Assembly (NCBI RefSeq): GCF_026625985.1
Contig: NZ_CP113116.1
Location: 2,542,001 to 2,606,000 of the forward strand
From: Mycobacterium sp. Aquia_213
GTDB taxonomy: Bacteria > Actinomycetota > Actinomycetes > Mycobacteriales > Mycobacteriaceae
Length of the DNA: 64,000 bases
Direction: 5' to 3'
In this document: one piece after another, positions 8,642-17,928 of the stretch
How the letters are laid out: every line of letters begins with the position of its first letter
Numbering within the stretch: position 1 is the first letter of the stretch
The notes under the pieces: model-generated
The model's database searches: none
Seen by the model: only the letters and a program-made list of their open reading frames with translations
What the model was told of the DNA's origin: nothing
Position numbers and translations under genes: made by a program

Positions 8642-9292
8642 ATGAGCGCGATGCCCGACGAAGCAGATCCGCCCAATCGCTTGGAGCGGCGCAAACAGCG
8701 CACCCGGGCGGCGCTGATCAAGGCCGCACAGCGGTTGATCGCCGAGGGAAGACTCAACGTTCCGGTTCTCGAAATCACCCGCGCCGCCGACGTCGGGATG
8801 GGCTCCTTTTACAACCACTTCGACACCAAGGAGCAGTTGTTCGAGGCCGCGGTCGCCGACGTGCTGGACGCCCACGGGGCGATGCTGGACCGGCTCACCG
8901 AATCGATCGACGATCCGGCCGAAACCTTCGCCGCCAGTTTCCGGCTGACCGGTCGGTTATTTCGGCAGCGCCCTCAGGAGAGCGAGATCCTGCTGGCGCA
9001 CGGACCGGCATTGCTGTCGTCCGATCGTGGGCTGGCTCCGCGCGCGCTGCGCGATATCAAGGCCGGTGTCGATGCGGGCAGGTTCAATGTCGACGACCCG
9101 GAACTCGCTCTCGCCATGGCCGGCGGTGCGCTGCTGGGACTCGGCAAGCTGCTGCGCGACGACCCGGGCCGCGACGACGCGCGGGCCGCCGACACCGTCA
9201 CCGAAAACGTACTGCGCCTGTTCGGGCTCGGTGCCGACGAGGCCCACGAGGTCTGCCGGCGCCCGCTGCCCGACGCGTTCGCCGAGGCCTGA
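8642..9292 (+). CDS. TetR family transcriptional regulator
   Basis: The 216-residue product has an N-terminal TetR DNA-binding domain (about residues 15-65): RTRAALIKAAQRLIAEG, then a helix-turn-helix ending GMGSFYNHFDTKEQLFEA. The C-terminal domain is helical and ligand-binding. It is divergent from the meta-cleavage operon, with two matching palindromes in the gap, so it most likely represses that operon and itself and is relieved by an aromatic substrate or intermediate. ATG at 8642 is used; ATG at 8651 is possible. Confidence 0.9.
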   Translation: MSAMPDEADPPNRLERRKQRTRAALIKAAQRLIAEGRLNVPVLEITRAADVGMGSFYNHFDTKEQLFEAAVADVLDAHGAMLDRLTESIDDPAETFAASFRLTGRLFRQRPQESEILLAHGPALLSSDRGLAPRALRDIKAGVDAGRFNVDDPELALAMAGGALLGLGKLLRDDPGRDDARAADTVTENVLRLFGLGADEAHEVCRRPLPDAFAEA

Positions 9293-9449
9293 GCCGCTTG
9301 ATCACACGTAAATCGGTGTCACGTCGATGAATACGCGATAGTCGTCGATTTTCCGTCATCGTCCGCGTGATCCATGGTGTCGACGATCTCGAAAACGTGT
9401 TGTGGCCGTGGGTAATTCAGCTCAGTCAACGGACGATGTGAAGCGAGCG

Positions 9450-9671
9450 TCAGCGATTACGGGTGTCGATTGACCACAGGGTTGCACAGCCCGGGCATTG
9501 GAGGTGCACCCGCATCGCGTGATTGCTCAACAGATACTGCCAATGCGAACCGCAATTGCGGCTGCTGCGGCACTCCGCACACTTGTCGCGGCCCCAGCCG
9601 CAATTGGGGCAGGGTAGCCACGCACGCCGAGAAGCATCGGCGTGCGGATCAATCGGCAACGCAAGTGTCAC
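9450..9671 (-). CDS. small zinc-ribbon protein behind an iron box
   Basis: This 73-residue protein has CPNCGW, a CAEC pair, a further lone Cys and a C-terminal CPGC, which looks like one or two zinc ribbons. GTG at 9671 is chosen because AGGAGG stands 8 bases upstream; the TTG at 9677 is too close. A strong IdeR-like iron box lies directly upstream, so iron repression is expected. The function is unknown. Candidates are a metal- or nucleic-acid-binding accessory protein. Confidence 0.7.
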   Translation of the reverse strand: MTLALPIDPHADASRRAWLPCPNCGWGRDKCAECRSSRNCGSHWQYLLSNHAMRVHLQCPGCATLWSIDTRNR

Positions 9672-9694
9672 GGGCAAGCCCTCCTATCCGCGCA

Positions 9695-9713
9695 TTAGGT
9701 TAGGCTACCCATA
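9695..9713. promoter_or_regulatory. IdeR/DtxR iron box
   Basis: TTAGGTTAGGCTACCCATA matches the 19-bp IdeR/DtxR consensus (TTAGGTTAGSCTAACCTAA) at 16 of 19 positions, with a complete left half-site. It lies 24-42 bases upstream of the zinc-ribbon start, over the expected promoter, so repression by iron-loaded IdeR is likely. Confidence 0.7.
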
Positions 9714-9744
9714 CTATTAATGCAAAACGCGGGCCTTTAGGAGC

Positions 9745-11073
9745 TCACCCGGTCGTATGCGCGGGCGCGGCGGGTCGCGGGCTGACCTGCTTGGGGCGAA
9801 TCGCCACCAGCGCCACCCCGACGGCAAAGACCGCAGCGGTCACCCACGGAAAGCGCCCGTCCGGGGCGAACCCGTCGGCGGCGACGAACTCCAGGCCATA
9901 TGCCGCCAGCACGGCACCCACCAGCATGATCGGTTCGCCCCAGCGCTCGGGGAGCGGGATGCCGAGTAAGGGGAGTGGTGCGGCGAACAGGCGTCGTCCC
10001 CACCACAACAACACCAGCAAGACCGCCGCGACCAGCCCGAGGATGGCAATCCATTCCAGCCGCCCCAGCCACCATGCCGCCGTGCCCTCCGCCGGCTGCG
10101 GAATCAAGCCGGCCGGGTAGCCGACGACCGCCACGATCACGACGGGAATCATGTGCCACAGATAAAGGGCCATCACGTTGTTGTTGCCAACGGCGAGCAC
10201 GCGCCGGATCGGGCCCGCGCGAAGGATGCGGTTGAGCGCGGGTGCGGCCGCCATCGCTAGTCCGGCCTGCGCGCATCCGAACGCCAGCATGGCCACCGTC
10301 GGCGGTGAGGTGTTCTGCACGGCCTCACCGGGAATGCCGATCATGCTGACCGGATACCCGGCCAGCCAGATCAGCAGTGCCAGCGCTGCCCCGGATCCGG
10401 CGGCCAGCAGCAGGGGCCTACGGCCGCCCAATAGCCCACCATGCCAAGCGATTCCGAGCTGATAAAGCGTTCCCCAGCACAACAGGTAGTTCAGCCAACC
10501 GAGGTCGTGCAGGGGGCCCTGCTTCAACATGGTGTCGACCACGGTAACCGCCACGGCGATCGCTGCCGGCACCCAAAGCCCCCAACGGCGTTGTGCGGCA
10601 ATCGCAATCGGAGTCAACGACACCACCAACACGTATACCGCGAGAAACCACAGGTGCATCGCCACCGCCCAGCCCGCGTATTCGAGTAGCGAAGCGCCGA
10701 CGCCGTACGCCGCCGCAGCCACCACGACCGCTGACACCAGCGCGACGTACACCACCGTCGGGCCCAGAACCCGGGCGAGCCGACGCCGCAGCCAGGCCTG
10801 GCGCGACACCGCACCGCTTTCGCGGTGATGCGTCCAGGACACCGCGCCCGCATAACCCGCCACCAGGAAGAACACCGGGACCGCCTGGAACGGCCACGTC
10901 AGCCACTGTGTCCAGGGCATGTCGACGAGCGGATTCTGTCGTCCGAATTGTCCGTCGTGGTAGGTCACGGAGCCGGCCAGCCAGTGCCCGAGCACGATCA
11001 GGATCACGCCCGAGACGCGGTAGTAATCTGCCGCCAGATTGCGGACCGGGCCTGCGGTATTTGCGCGGTCCAT
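9745..11073 (-). CDS. acyltransferase-3 family integral membrane protein
   Basis: A 442-residue protein with about ten hydrophobic segments. The first carries VILIVLGHWLAGS, where the buried His is the expected catalytic residue of acyltransferase-3 (OafA/NdvD type) enzymes. The motif FFLVAGYAG follows at about residue 70, then the basic RRRLARVL segment. These enzymes acetylate or acylate sugars, lipids or glycans at the membrane. No neighbour reveals the acceptor. It stands alone on the minus strand between the zinc-ribbon gene and pstB. Confidence 0.82.
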   Translation of the reverse strand: MDRANTAGPVRNLAADYYRVSGVILIVLGHWLAGSVTYHDGQFGRQNPLVDMPWTQWLTWPFQAVPVFFLVAGYAGAVSWTHHRESGAVSRQAWLRRRLARVLGPTVVYVALVSAVVVAAAAYGVGASLLEYAGWAVAMHLWFLAVYVLVVSLTPIAIAAQRRWGLWVPAAIAVAVTVVDTMLKQGPLHDLGWLNYLLCWGTLYQLGIAWHGGLLGGRRPLLLAAGSGAALALLIWLAGYPVSMIGIPGEAVQNTSPPTVAMLAFGCAQAGLAMAAAPALNRILRAGPIRRVLAVGNNNVMALYLWHMIPVVIVAVVGYPAGLIPQPAEGTAAWWLGRLEWIAILGLVAAVLLVLLWWGRRLFAAPLPLLGIPLPERWGEPIMLVGAVLAAYGLEFVAADGFAPDGRFPWVTAAVFAVGVALVAIRPKQVSPRPAAPAHTTG

Positions 11074-11150
11074 CAGATCGCGGGAAGCTCGACGCGGTAC
11101 ACAGCGCCACGGTACTCGACCGCAGCAGGTCGCATCGATGGTCAGGCAGG

Positions 11151-12041
11151 TCAGCCAAACCGGCCGGAAATGTAGTCCTCGGTGGCCTTTTGGTCAGGCG
11201 TGGAGAAAATCTTCTCGGTGTTGTTGATTTCCACCAACCGTCCGGGTTTGCCGGTGGCCTCCAGGTTGAAGAACGCGGTCTGATCACTGACGCGAGCGGC
11301 CTGCTGCATGTTGTGGGTAACGATGACGATCGTGTAGTCCTTTTTGAGCTCAGCAATCAATTCCTCGATGGCCAGCGTCGAGATGGGGTCAAGCGCGGAA
11401 CAGGGTTCGTCCATTAGCAACACACTGGGTGAGACGGCAATCGCCCGTGCGATGCACAGCCGCTGCTGCTGGCCACCGGATAGGCCGCCGCCGGGCGCGT
11501 CCAGCCGATCTTTGACCTCGTTCCATAGGCTTGCCCCGCGCAACGACCGTTCGGCGAGCTCATCGAGACTTCGCTTCTTGTGCATTCCTTGCAGTTTCAA
11601 TCCGGCGAGCACATTGTCGCGAATCGACATGGTGGGAAAGGGGTTTGGTCGCTGGAAGACCATCCCGACAATGCGGCGTACACCAACCGCGCCGACCCCC
11701 GCACCGTAGATGTCCCAGCCGTCGAGCAACACCGATCCTTCCACCCGGCCCCCCGGGATGGTCTCGTGCAGACGGTTCAGCGCCCGCAACACGGTGGATT
11801 TGCCGCACCCGGATGGTCCTATCAGCGCGGTGACGCTTCGAGGATTGACCGTCATGTCGAGGTCGGCCACCGCCTTGAAGGAGCCGTAGTAAATGTTGAG
11901 ATCCCGGACTTCCACCCGTTTCGCGCCCCTGCGTTGGCCAGGTTCCCTCGCCGCTTCCGTCGCGGCGGGCGCTGGCGGGGCGGTGTGTTCGGGACTCCCG
12001 ATCGCCGCGTCGTCCGTTGTCATGTTGATGTCTTGTGTCAC
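11151..12041 (-). CDS. pstB: phosphate ABC transporter ATP-binding protein PstB
   Basis: The 296-residue ATPase has Walker [10 protein letters not shown] at 75-83, the PstB-typical [11 protein letters not shown], the signature LSGGQQQRL and Walker [14 protein letters not shown]. It energises the PstCA permease. The first 40 residues are an Ala/Pro/Glu-rich extension beyond the usual 258-residue form. The GTG at 12041 follows AGGAGG. It is the last gene of pstS-pstC-pstA-pstB. Confidence 0.95.
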   Translation of the reverse strand: MTQDINMTTDDAAIGSPEHTAPPAPAATEAAREPGQRRGAKRVEVRDLNIYYGSFKAVADLDMTVNPRSVTALIGPSGCGKSTVLRALNRLHETIPGGRVEGSVLLDGWDIYGAGVGAVGVRRIVGMVFQRPNPFPTMSIRDNVLAGLKLQGMHKKRSLDELAERSLRGASLWNEVKDRLDAPGGGLSGGQQQRLCIARAIAVSPSVLLMDEPCSALDPISTLAIEELIAELKKDYTIVIVTHNMQQAARVSDQTAFFNLEATGKPGRLVEINNTEKIFSTPDQKATEDYISGRFG

Positions 12042-12086
12042 GCGATCCTCCTGTGATGTCGTTCGCGTTCAGACCCGGCCGATTGC

Positions 12087-13007
12087 TCATGCTCTAGGTT
12101 CGACCACATGTCCGCGACCAACGCTGGTCCGGCCGGCGATCCATCGGGCCGCCACGGTGAATAGCAGGACTATCACCACTAGCGTGAGCGCTCCTGCCCA
12201 CGCACGGGCCTGGGCGGCTTTGTATCCGGTGATGGCGTTACCGAAGATCTGTAAGGACAGTGTCGACATGCGCTTCGTTGGATTGAGTTCGACGAACAAG
12301 TCATTGCCGAGCGCGGTCAGCAGCAGCGGCGCCGTTTCTCCCATGGCGCGCGCGAACGCGAGCATGACGCCGGTGATAATTCCGGAACTGGCAGCGGGCA
12401 AAACAATCGACACAATGGTGCCTGCTTTGCTGGCGCCCAATGCGAGGGAGGCTTCGCGCAGTTCGCGGGGCACGAGCCGCAGCATTTCTTCGGTCGAGCG
12501 AATCACCAGCGGCAGCATGACCAGTCCGAGGGCTATTCCTCCGGCTATGCCAGAAAATCCGAAGAACACCACCCACATCGCATAGACCAGCGCTCCGGTC
12601 ACGATCGTTGGCACGCCGACCAGGATGTCGGTCAGAAAGCGTGTCACCCTTGCCAGTTGGCCTCCGTATTCGACCAGGTAGATCGCTGCAGCGATACCGA
12701 GGGGCATCGACAGCAGCGTCGCGATGCCGGTAACGATGAGGCTTCCGATGATGCCGTTGAGGAAACCTCCGCCCGGCTGGCCGGGATTGCCGGGTGGGGT
12801 CTGGGTGAGGAACTCCGGGCCCAGGTACCTCAGTCCCTGACCGGCGACGTAGACCAGCACCCAGACCAGCACGCCGACGGTGCCGATCATCACCAGTAGC
12901 AGCACGGCGTGCATGAACAAGTTGGTGATCTGACGGCGGCGCTCGCCGGGCATCGCGTCGACCTCGGACAGTCCCTCCAACGGCTCTTTTTCGGTCGTCG
13001 TACTCAT
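12087..13007 (-). CDS. pstA: phosphate ABC transporter permease PstA
   Basis: A 306-residue membrane protein with six predicted hydrophobic segments and the inner-membrane permease EAA-like loop (ELREASLALGASKAGTI, about 205-221). That loop docks the ATPase. The ATG overlaps the pstC stop (ATGA, 13004-13007), and 45 bases separate its end from pstB. Partner of PstC in the phosphate channel. Confidence 0.95.
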   Translation of the reverse strand: MSTTTEKEPLEGLSEVDAMPGERRRQITNLFMHAVLLLVMIGTVGVLVWVLVYVAGQGLRYLGPEFLTQTPPGNPGQPGGGFLNGIIGSLIVTGIATLLSMPLGIAAAIYLVEYGGQLARVTRFLTDILVGVPTIVTGALVYAMWVVFFGFSGIAGGIALGLVMLPLVIRSTEEMLRLVPRELREASLALGASKAGTIVSIVLPAASSGIITGVMLAFARAMGETAPLLLTALGNDLFVELNPTKRMSTLSLQIFGNAITGYKAAQARAWAGALTLVVIVLLFTVAARWIAGRTSVGRGHVVEPRA

Positions 13008-13993
13008 GCGATGTGCTCCGACACCCGGCCGACGATGCGCTTGCCGATCACGTTGACCAGCAAGGACAACAACAGCAGCGCGAACGCCACCACGAATAGT
13101 GAATCCAGATGAAAGGGCTGGTTGGCTTCGGTGAACTCATTGGCGATGACGCTCGGCATGGTGGATCCCGCGCGCATTATCCCGTGCGGGATAGTCAACA
13201 CGTTGTTGCCGATCAGCATGGTGACCGCGATCGTTTCGCCGAACGCGCGGCCTAGACCCAGGATCGCAGCGCCGATGATCCCCGAACGCGACCGCGGCAA
13301 CACCGCGATGCGCATCATCTCCCACTTGGTGGCGCCCACCGCCAGCGCTGCCTCTTTTTCGGCAGCCGGTGCGGTGTCGAAAACTTCCCGACAAATGGCG
13401 GTGACGATGGGCAGCACCATGATCGCGAGGACGACGCCGGCCGCGAACACGGAATATCCGAAAAATGGGCCCTGGAACAACCAGCCGATCACCGGGATGT
13501 CCGACACCGACGTCAATCCGCGACCGATCGGTCCCAGCGCGGGGATCAGCGCGAACACCCCCCAAAAGCCGTAGACCACGCTTGGGATCGCCGCGAGCAG
13601 GTCGACCAACGACGACAACGGTCGGCGAAGTACCGCCGGCGACAGATTGGTGATGTAGAGGGCCACCGCGATCGCAACCGGCACCGCGATCACCATCGCG
13701 ACCAGCGAGGTCACCACGGTCCCGTAGACGAACTGCAAGATCCCGTAAGGATTCGGCTCGGATAAAGTCGCAACTGCTTCCGATGGCGCCCATCGGGCGT
13801 GGAAGAAACTCAGCGGCCCGTAGTGCGACAGTGCCGGCCACGCCCTTATCAGAAGGAACACAGCGGTAGCTACCAAGACCGCGATCACGGTCAGCGCCGC
13901 GGCGGCCATCAGCCGTCCGAACACCCCGTCGATGAACCGGCCGTCCGATGATGGTTCCGACGTGTCGGGCGGGGACAGGACTTCCGCGGTCAA
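13004..13993 (-). CDS. pstC: phosphate ABC transporter permease PstC
   Basis: A 329-residue permease with a short polar N-terminus, six hydrophobic segments and the EAA-like loop AEKEAALAVGATKWEMM. TTG at 13993 is preferred because AGGGGGAA lies just upstream and it gives the normal family length; an upstream ATG (14122) would run about 100 bases into pstS. It is translationally coupled to pstA. Confidence 0.92.
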   Translation of the reverse strand: MTAEVLSPPDTSEPSSDGRFIDGVFGRLMAAAALTVIAVLVATAVFLLIRAWPALSHYGPLSFFHARWAPSEAVATLSEPNPYGILQFVYGTVVTSLVAMVIAVPVAIAVALYITNLSPAVLRRPLSSLVDLLAAIPSVVYGFWGVFALIPALGPIGRGLTSVSDIPVIGWLFQGPFFGYSVFAAGVVLAIMVLPIVTAICREVFDTAPAAEKEAALAVGATKWEMMRIAVLPRSRSGIIGAAILGLGRAFGETIAVTMLIGNNVLTIPHGIMRAGSTMPSVIANEFTEANQPFHLDSLFVVAFALLLLSLLVNVIGKRIVGRVSEHIA

Positions 13994-14018
13994 AACTTCC
14001 CCCTGGGGGCGTTCCGGC

Positions 14019-15191
14019 TCATTTCGTGACCGGGCCGCCGTTGAGGGTGATCTTTTGAACCATGCCCATTGCCAAACCCTGCAGATCCTTGCCCAGCGGC
14101 GCGTAGTTGACGCTGGCAGCATCGTCCTGTCCGCTAGACAGGGTCCAGGAGAAAAAGTTGACCAGCGCCTTTGCCTTCGCCGCGTCGGTCTGGTTCTGGT
14201 ACACCAACCCGTAGACGGTGCCGGTGATCGGGTAGGCGTTCGGATCGGACCCGTCGGTCAGGCTCACCCGCAGGTCTGGTGGGTAAGCGATGCCTTGGGT
14301 GCCCGCGGTGATGGTGGCTACGCAGGGCTGAATGAAGTTGCCCGCCTTGTTTTTCACGACGCCGTAATTGAGGTTCTGCGCCAGCACGTAGGCCAACTCG
14401 ACGTAGCCGATGCTTCCGTCGGTCTGGTTGATCACCCCGGAAACTCCCTCATTGCCCTTGCCGCCGATGCCCACCGGCCACGCGATGTCCTTGCCGAAGC
14501 TCCTATCGGGGCCGCCGAGGGTCTGCACCCAGGTCGGGCTTTCCTTGGTCAGAAAATCCGTCCAAACCGCGGTTGTGCCGGAGCCATCCGAACGATGGGC
14601 CACCGCGATCGGCTGGTCAGGCAGGGTGGTGCCTGGATTCAGCGCGACGAGCGCAGGGTCGTTCCATTTGGTGATCTTCCCGGCGAAGATCTTGCCCAAC
14701 GTGTCACCGTCGAACTTCAGACCGGTTTGGACGCCCTTCACGTTGTAGGTGGGTACGACGGCGCCCAATGTCAAAGGGATGTGCAGGATCGCGCCGAATT
14801 TCGCGGCGGCCAGCTCGCCGTCCTTCATCGGGGTGTCGGATGCGCCGAAGTCGACTGTGCCGGCGACGATCTGCTGCACACCGCCCCCCGACCCGATGGG
14901 CTGATAGGCGACCTGCACCCCATCGGATTGTGAGTAGTTCTTGGTCCACACCGACATGGCCGGCGCGACGAACGTCGACCCGGCGCCTGACAACCTGTTC
15001 GCACCGCCGTCGATCTTGGGGATCGTCCTCGGGTAACCGGGCTTGGCGGCCGCCTGCTGGCCGCAAATCTGGCCCGCTAGGCCCTGCTGGGTGCTGCTGG
15101 CAGCGCCACCGCCGCTGGTGCTTCCACACCCTGTCAGCCAGGTCGCAGAAATAGCGACCACGGCAGTGATCGTCATGTTGCGGAGGAACAT
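14019..15191 (-). CDS. pstS: phosphate-binding lipoprotein PstS
   Basis: A 390-residue secreted lipoprotein. A hydrophobic signal ends in the lipobox LTGC (Cys22) and is followed by a Ser/Gly-rich linker. The PBP-fold phosphate-binding features are GAGSTFVAPAM, QPIGSGGGVQQI, DFGASDTPM and AHRSDGSGTT, close to the E. coli-type pattern. ATG at 15191 follows AGGAGGGG. First gene of the pst operon; no convincing PHO-type box was recognised upstream. Confidence 0.93.
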   Translation of the reverse strand: MFLRNMTITAVVAISATWLTGCGSTSGGGAASSTQQGLAGQICGQQAAAKPGYPRTIPKIDGGANRLSGAGSTFVAPAMSVWTKNYSQSDGVQVAYQPIGSGGGVQQIVAGTVDFGASDTPMKDGELAAAKFGAILHIPLTLGAVVPTYNVKGVQTGLKFDGDTLGKIFAGKITKWNDPALVALNPGTTLPDQPIAVAHRSDGSGTTAVWTDFLTKESPTWVQTLGGPDRSFGKDIAWPVGIGGKGNEGVSGVINQTDGSIGYVELAYVLAQNLNYGVVKNKAGNFIQPCVATITAGTQGIAYPPDLRVSLTDGSDPNAYPITGTVYGLVYQNQTDAAKAKALVNFFSWTLSSGQDDAASVNYAPLGKDLQGLAMGMVQKITLNGGPVTK

Positions 15192-15349
15192 CAACCCCTC
15201 CTGAATTCTGCGATGCCGGTGGCATCACCTTCATCGAAGACCGACGACATGAACAGGTAGCGTTTCAAGGCTGACGGGGAGATGAATGCCGCAACGCCGC
15301 TGCAAGCCAGCTCGTCACGGCGCCCACTCGATATGGGTTGCAGCCGGCG

Positions 15350-15832
15350 CTACCGCGGTCTCGACAAGAACCCCAGTGAGTGACTGAGGTTGTATTCCGC
15401 AGCGCTGGTCAGTCCCTGCTGGAGTTCCCATTCGTAGCCGCGGATCGCGAGCAAGTAGGCGTGGGGAACGGTTTCGAAGCACTGCTGGGTGGTCGCCAGG
15501 ATTGCCGGCACCGAGATTGCGTGCGAGGTGAAGCTGAAGTCTAGCTTCGGCTCCGGACAGCTCACGGTGAACGATTTGACCGCAAGGTCTTTCGTGGCGT
15601 CCACGAACAACACTCGCGTAAATCGGCTGATCAGATCGGCGTCTTCGAGGCTCAGCTGATAGGTACGGCGCAGGCGTGCGCGAGGCCGAGGATGGATTTG
15701 CTCGAGCCGGTCGATGAAGGCCCAGCCCAACCCGTCGTCCTGACGTCCGGCGTTGCCGATGCCGTAGATCAGCGACGTGGGGTTGTCGAACAGCCCAAGA
15801 GTGACACAGTCGGGTTCAGCGCACGCGCTCAT
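15350..15832 (-). CDS. hoxW: [NiFe]-hydrogenase maturation endopeptidase
   Basis: A 160-residue member of the HycI/HoxW protease family. Residues consistent with the nickel-sensing site are visible: the Asp pair in GNAGRQDDGLG, Asp in VLFVDATKD, and His in SFTSHAISVP. It trims the C-terminal tail of the large subunit once nickel is inserted. ATG at 15832 overlaps the end of hoxH by 17 bases and is preferred to TTG at 15859. Its place directly after hoxH identifies the substrate. Confidence 0.88.
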   Translation of the reverse strand: MSACAEPDCVTLGLFDNPTSLIYGIGNAGRQDDGLGWAFIDRLEQIHPRPRARLRRTYQLSLEDADLISRFTRVLFVDATKDLAVKSFTVSCPEPKLDFSFTSHAISVPAILATTQQCFETVPHAYLLAIRGYEWELQQGLTSAAEYNLSHSLGFLSRPR

Positions 15833-17291
15833 CGAGCACCCGCCCCTGCGAGTCGACAACGGTGACGACCAAAGGCATCTGCCCCAGGGCGTGGGTGGCG
15901 CAGCTCAGGCAGGGATCGTAGGCGCGGATCCCCACCTCGATGGCATTCATCATGCCCTCGGTGATCTCAGCCTGGCCGCCGAGATAGTCCTCGGCGACAC
16001 TGCGTACCGTCCGGTTGAGCACCTGGTTGTTCTGGGTGGTGGCCACGATCAGGTTGGCGAAGGTGATATTGCCTTCGCGATCGGCGCGGTAGTGGTGCAG
16101 CAGGCTGCCCCGCGGGGCTTCCACCACCCCGACCCCCTCTCCGGTCCAGGCATCCGCACCGGGTGACACCACGAGGTCATCCTTTTGCAGGTCGGGGTCG
16201 TTGAGCAAGCTCTTGATCACCTCGGCGGCGTGGATGATTTCGATGGTGCGCGCCCAATTGGTGTGCAGCGTCATATTGTTGGCGCGTCCACCGGTGTAGG
16301 CGTGGAACTTCTCCAGCGCTTCGGCGGCGATTGGGGTCGACAAGGATTGGGTGACGTTGAGCCGGGCCAGCGGGCCCACCCGCACCGACCCGGCGTCGCG
16401 GCCGAGGTCGGTGAGGTAAGGGAACTTCATGTAGGTCCACTTCTCGACACCCTCGGAGAAGTGCTCGAGATAGTCGCGGTAATCGAACTCGCGGATGAGC
16501 TTCTTCTGCTCGTCGACGACCCTGAGCCGCCCATCGTAGTAGTCGACGTTGCCGTCATCGTCCACCAGACACATGTTGAGCGCCGGCACATTGGCGAAGC
16601 CGTCGACTTGGGCGCGGTGCTCGTCATGGAAGTCGTAGAACATCTGCAGACCCAGCTGAGCGTCGTCGATGACCTCGTCGATGGAGGACAATCGGTCCTC
16701 GCCGCGCAGCAAGCGGTTCACGTCGCCCGCTATGAGGCTTTTGTTCACGCCGCCGGGCACCGCGGAAAGGCCGTGCATGCGCTTTCCGAAGACGGCGGCG
16801 ATGACCTCCTGGCCCCACTTACGCAGCCGGACAACACGTCTCATGAGATCGGGGTTGGCCTCGATCAGTCCGATTAAGTTGCGCTGCGCGGGCGCGGCGT
16901 CGATCCCGAACAACATCTCCGGTACCACCAGATAGAAGTAGGCGGTGACGTGTGATTGCAGCATCTGTGCGTAGTGACCCAGCCGGCGCATCTTGATTGC
17001 GGTCGGGGTGAGACTCGTGCCCGACGCCGGCCCGACGCCGATCATGTCGTCGAGGGCCTTGGCCCCGCCAAGGTGGTGGCTGACGAAGCAGATCCCACAG
17101 ATCCGCTGCATCAGAACTGGTGCTTCCCAGTACGGGTGGCCCTGAATGAACTTCTCGTAGCCGCGGAACTCCACCACGTGCAGCCTGGCGTCGATGACGT
17201 TGTGGTCGTCATCGAGTTCGATGACCACCCTTCCGTGTCCCTCGATTCGGGTGACCGGATCGATTACGAGTGTTTTCGCCATACCGGACAT
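15816..17291 (-). CDS. hoxH: NAD-reducing [NiFe] hydrogenase large subunit HoxH
   Basis: The 491-residue protein binds the NiFe site through RICGICFVSHH (Cys65, Cys68) and DPCLSCATH (Cys461, Cys464, His467). A further 24 residues follow His467, the peptide expected to be removed by the adjacent protease. The N-terminal VIDPVTRIEGHG is also diagnostic. With HoxY it forms the hydrogenase module of a group 3d (soluble, NAD-linked) enzyme. It follows hoxY by 7 bases. An in-frame ATG at 17282 has better ribosome-site spacing and may be the true start. Confidence 0.96.
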   Translation of the reverse strand: MSGMAKTLVIDPVTRIEGHGRVVIELDDDHNVIDARLHVVEFRGYEKFIQGHPYWEAPVLMQRICGICFVSHHLGGAKALDDMIGVGPASGTSLTPTAIKMRRLGHYAQMLQSHVTAYFYLVVPEMLFGIDAAPAQRNLIGLIEANPDLMRRVVRLRKWGQEVIAAVFGKRMHGLSAVPGGVNKSLIAGDVNRLLRGEDRLSSIDEVIDDAQLGLQMFYDFHDEHRAQVDGFANVPALNMCLVDDDGNVDYYDGRLRVVDEQKKLIREFDYRDYLEHFSEGVEKWTYMKFPYLTDLGRDAGSVRVGPLARLNVTQSLSTPIAAEALEKFHAYTGGRANNMTLHTNWARTIEIIHAAEVIKSLLNDPDLQKDDLVVSPGADAWTGEGVGVVEAPRGSLLHHYRADREGNITFANLIVATTQNNQVLNRTVRSVAEDYLGGQAEITEGMMNAIEVGIRAYDPCLSCATHALGQMPLVVTVVDSQGRVLDERVR

Positions 17292-17298
17292 TCCCCGA

Positions 17299-17928
17299 TC
17301 AGTCGAAACGGTTGAGGGACTTGGGCAGATTCACGGGACGTCCGTTGACAAGGTCCTCCAGGACGTCGAGGATCGCGTCCGCCTCCGGCGGGCAGCCGGG
17401 GATGAAGTAGTCCATCTGTACGACCTCGTGGCACGGGTAGACGTTGTTGGTCAGAATGGGAATCCGACGGTCATGGGGCACCACCGGGCTGGCGGCGGGC
17501 GGCGCCGTCGGGGAGTTCGTGTAGGCCTCCGCCAGACAATCCTTGAGCCCCACCAGGTTACGCAGCGCCGGGACACCACCCCAGATCGCGCAGGCGCCGA
17601 CCGAGATCAGAACGTCGCAGTTGTCCCTGAAGTGCCGCAGCGTCTCGATATTGTCCTCGTTGGCGACCCCGCCCTCGATGAATCCGATCGCGCACCGCTC
17701 CGGGATGCGCTTGATGTCGGTGAACGATGATCGCAGTATGGTGATTTTGTCCAGCAGGTCGATCATCCGCTCGTCGATGTCGAGCAACGACAGGCTGCAT
17801 CCCCAGCAGCCGCACAGGCTGATCATCGAGACCTTGATCTTCCCGGCGCGCTTGGCGGCCAGTTCCGGGTCGAGCGGGGTGGCCGGAAGTTCGTGCGATG
17901 CAACCTCATTGGTTTCCGGCGTCGTCAC
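17299..17928 (-). CDS. hoxY: NAD-reducing [NiFe] hydrogenase small subunit HoxY
   Basis: The 209-residue protein has the short HoxY form, with only the proximal iron-sulfur cluster. Candidate ligands are Cys41 and Cys44 in CGCWGC, Cys113 in GACAIWGG and Cys179 in IPGCPP. There is no Tat signal and no C-terminal membrane anchor, so the enzyme is cytoplasmic. It passes electrons from HoxH to the diaphorase. The ATG overlaps the hoxU stop (17925-17928). Confidence 0.95.
   Translation of the reverse strand: MTTPETNEVASHELPATPLDPELAAKRAGKIKVSMISLCGCWGCSLSLLDIDERMIDLLDKITILRSSFTDIKRIPERCAIGFIEGGVANEDNIETLRHFRDNCDVLISVGACAIWGGVPALRNLVGLKDCLAEAYTNSPTAPPAASPVVPHDRRIPILTNNVYPCHEVVQMDYFIPGCPPEADAILDVLEDLVNGRPVNLPKSLNRFD

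Noticed and set aside
6494..8875. Single 793-codon minus-strand frame covering two gene regions
   Set aside because: The FAH-family gene starts at 7429; the upstream part is the wrong frame of the dioxygenase gene, so this is not a fusion protein.
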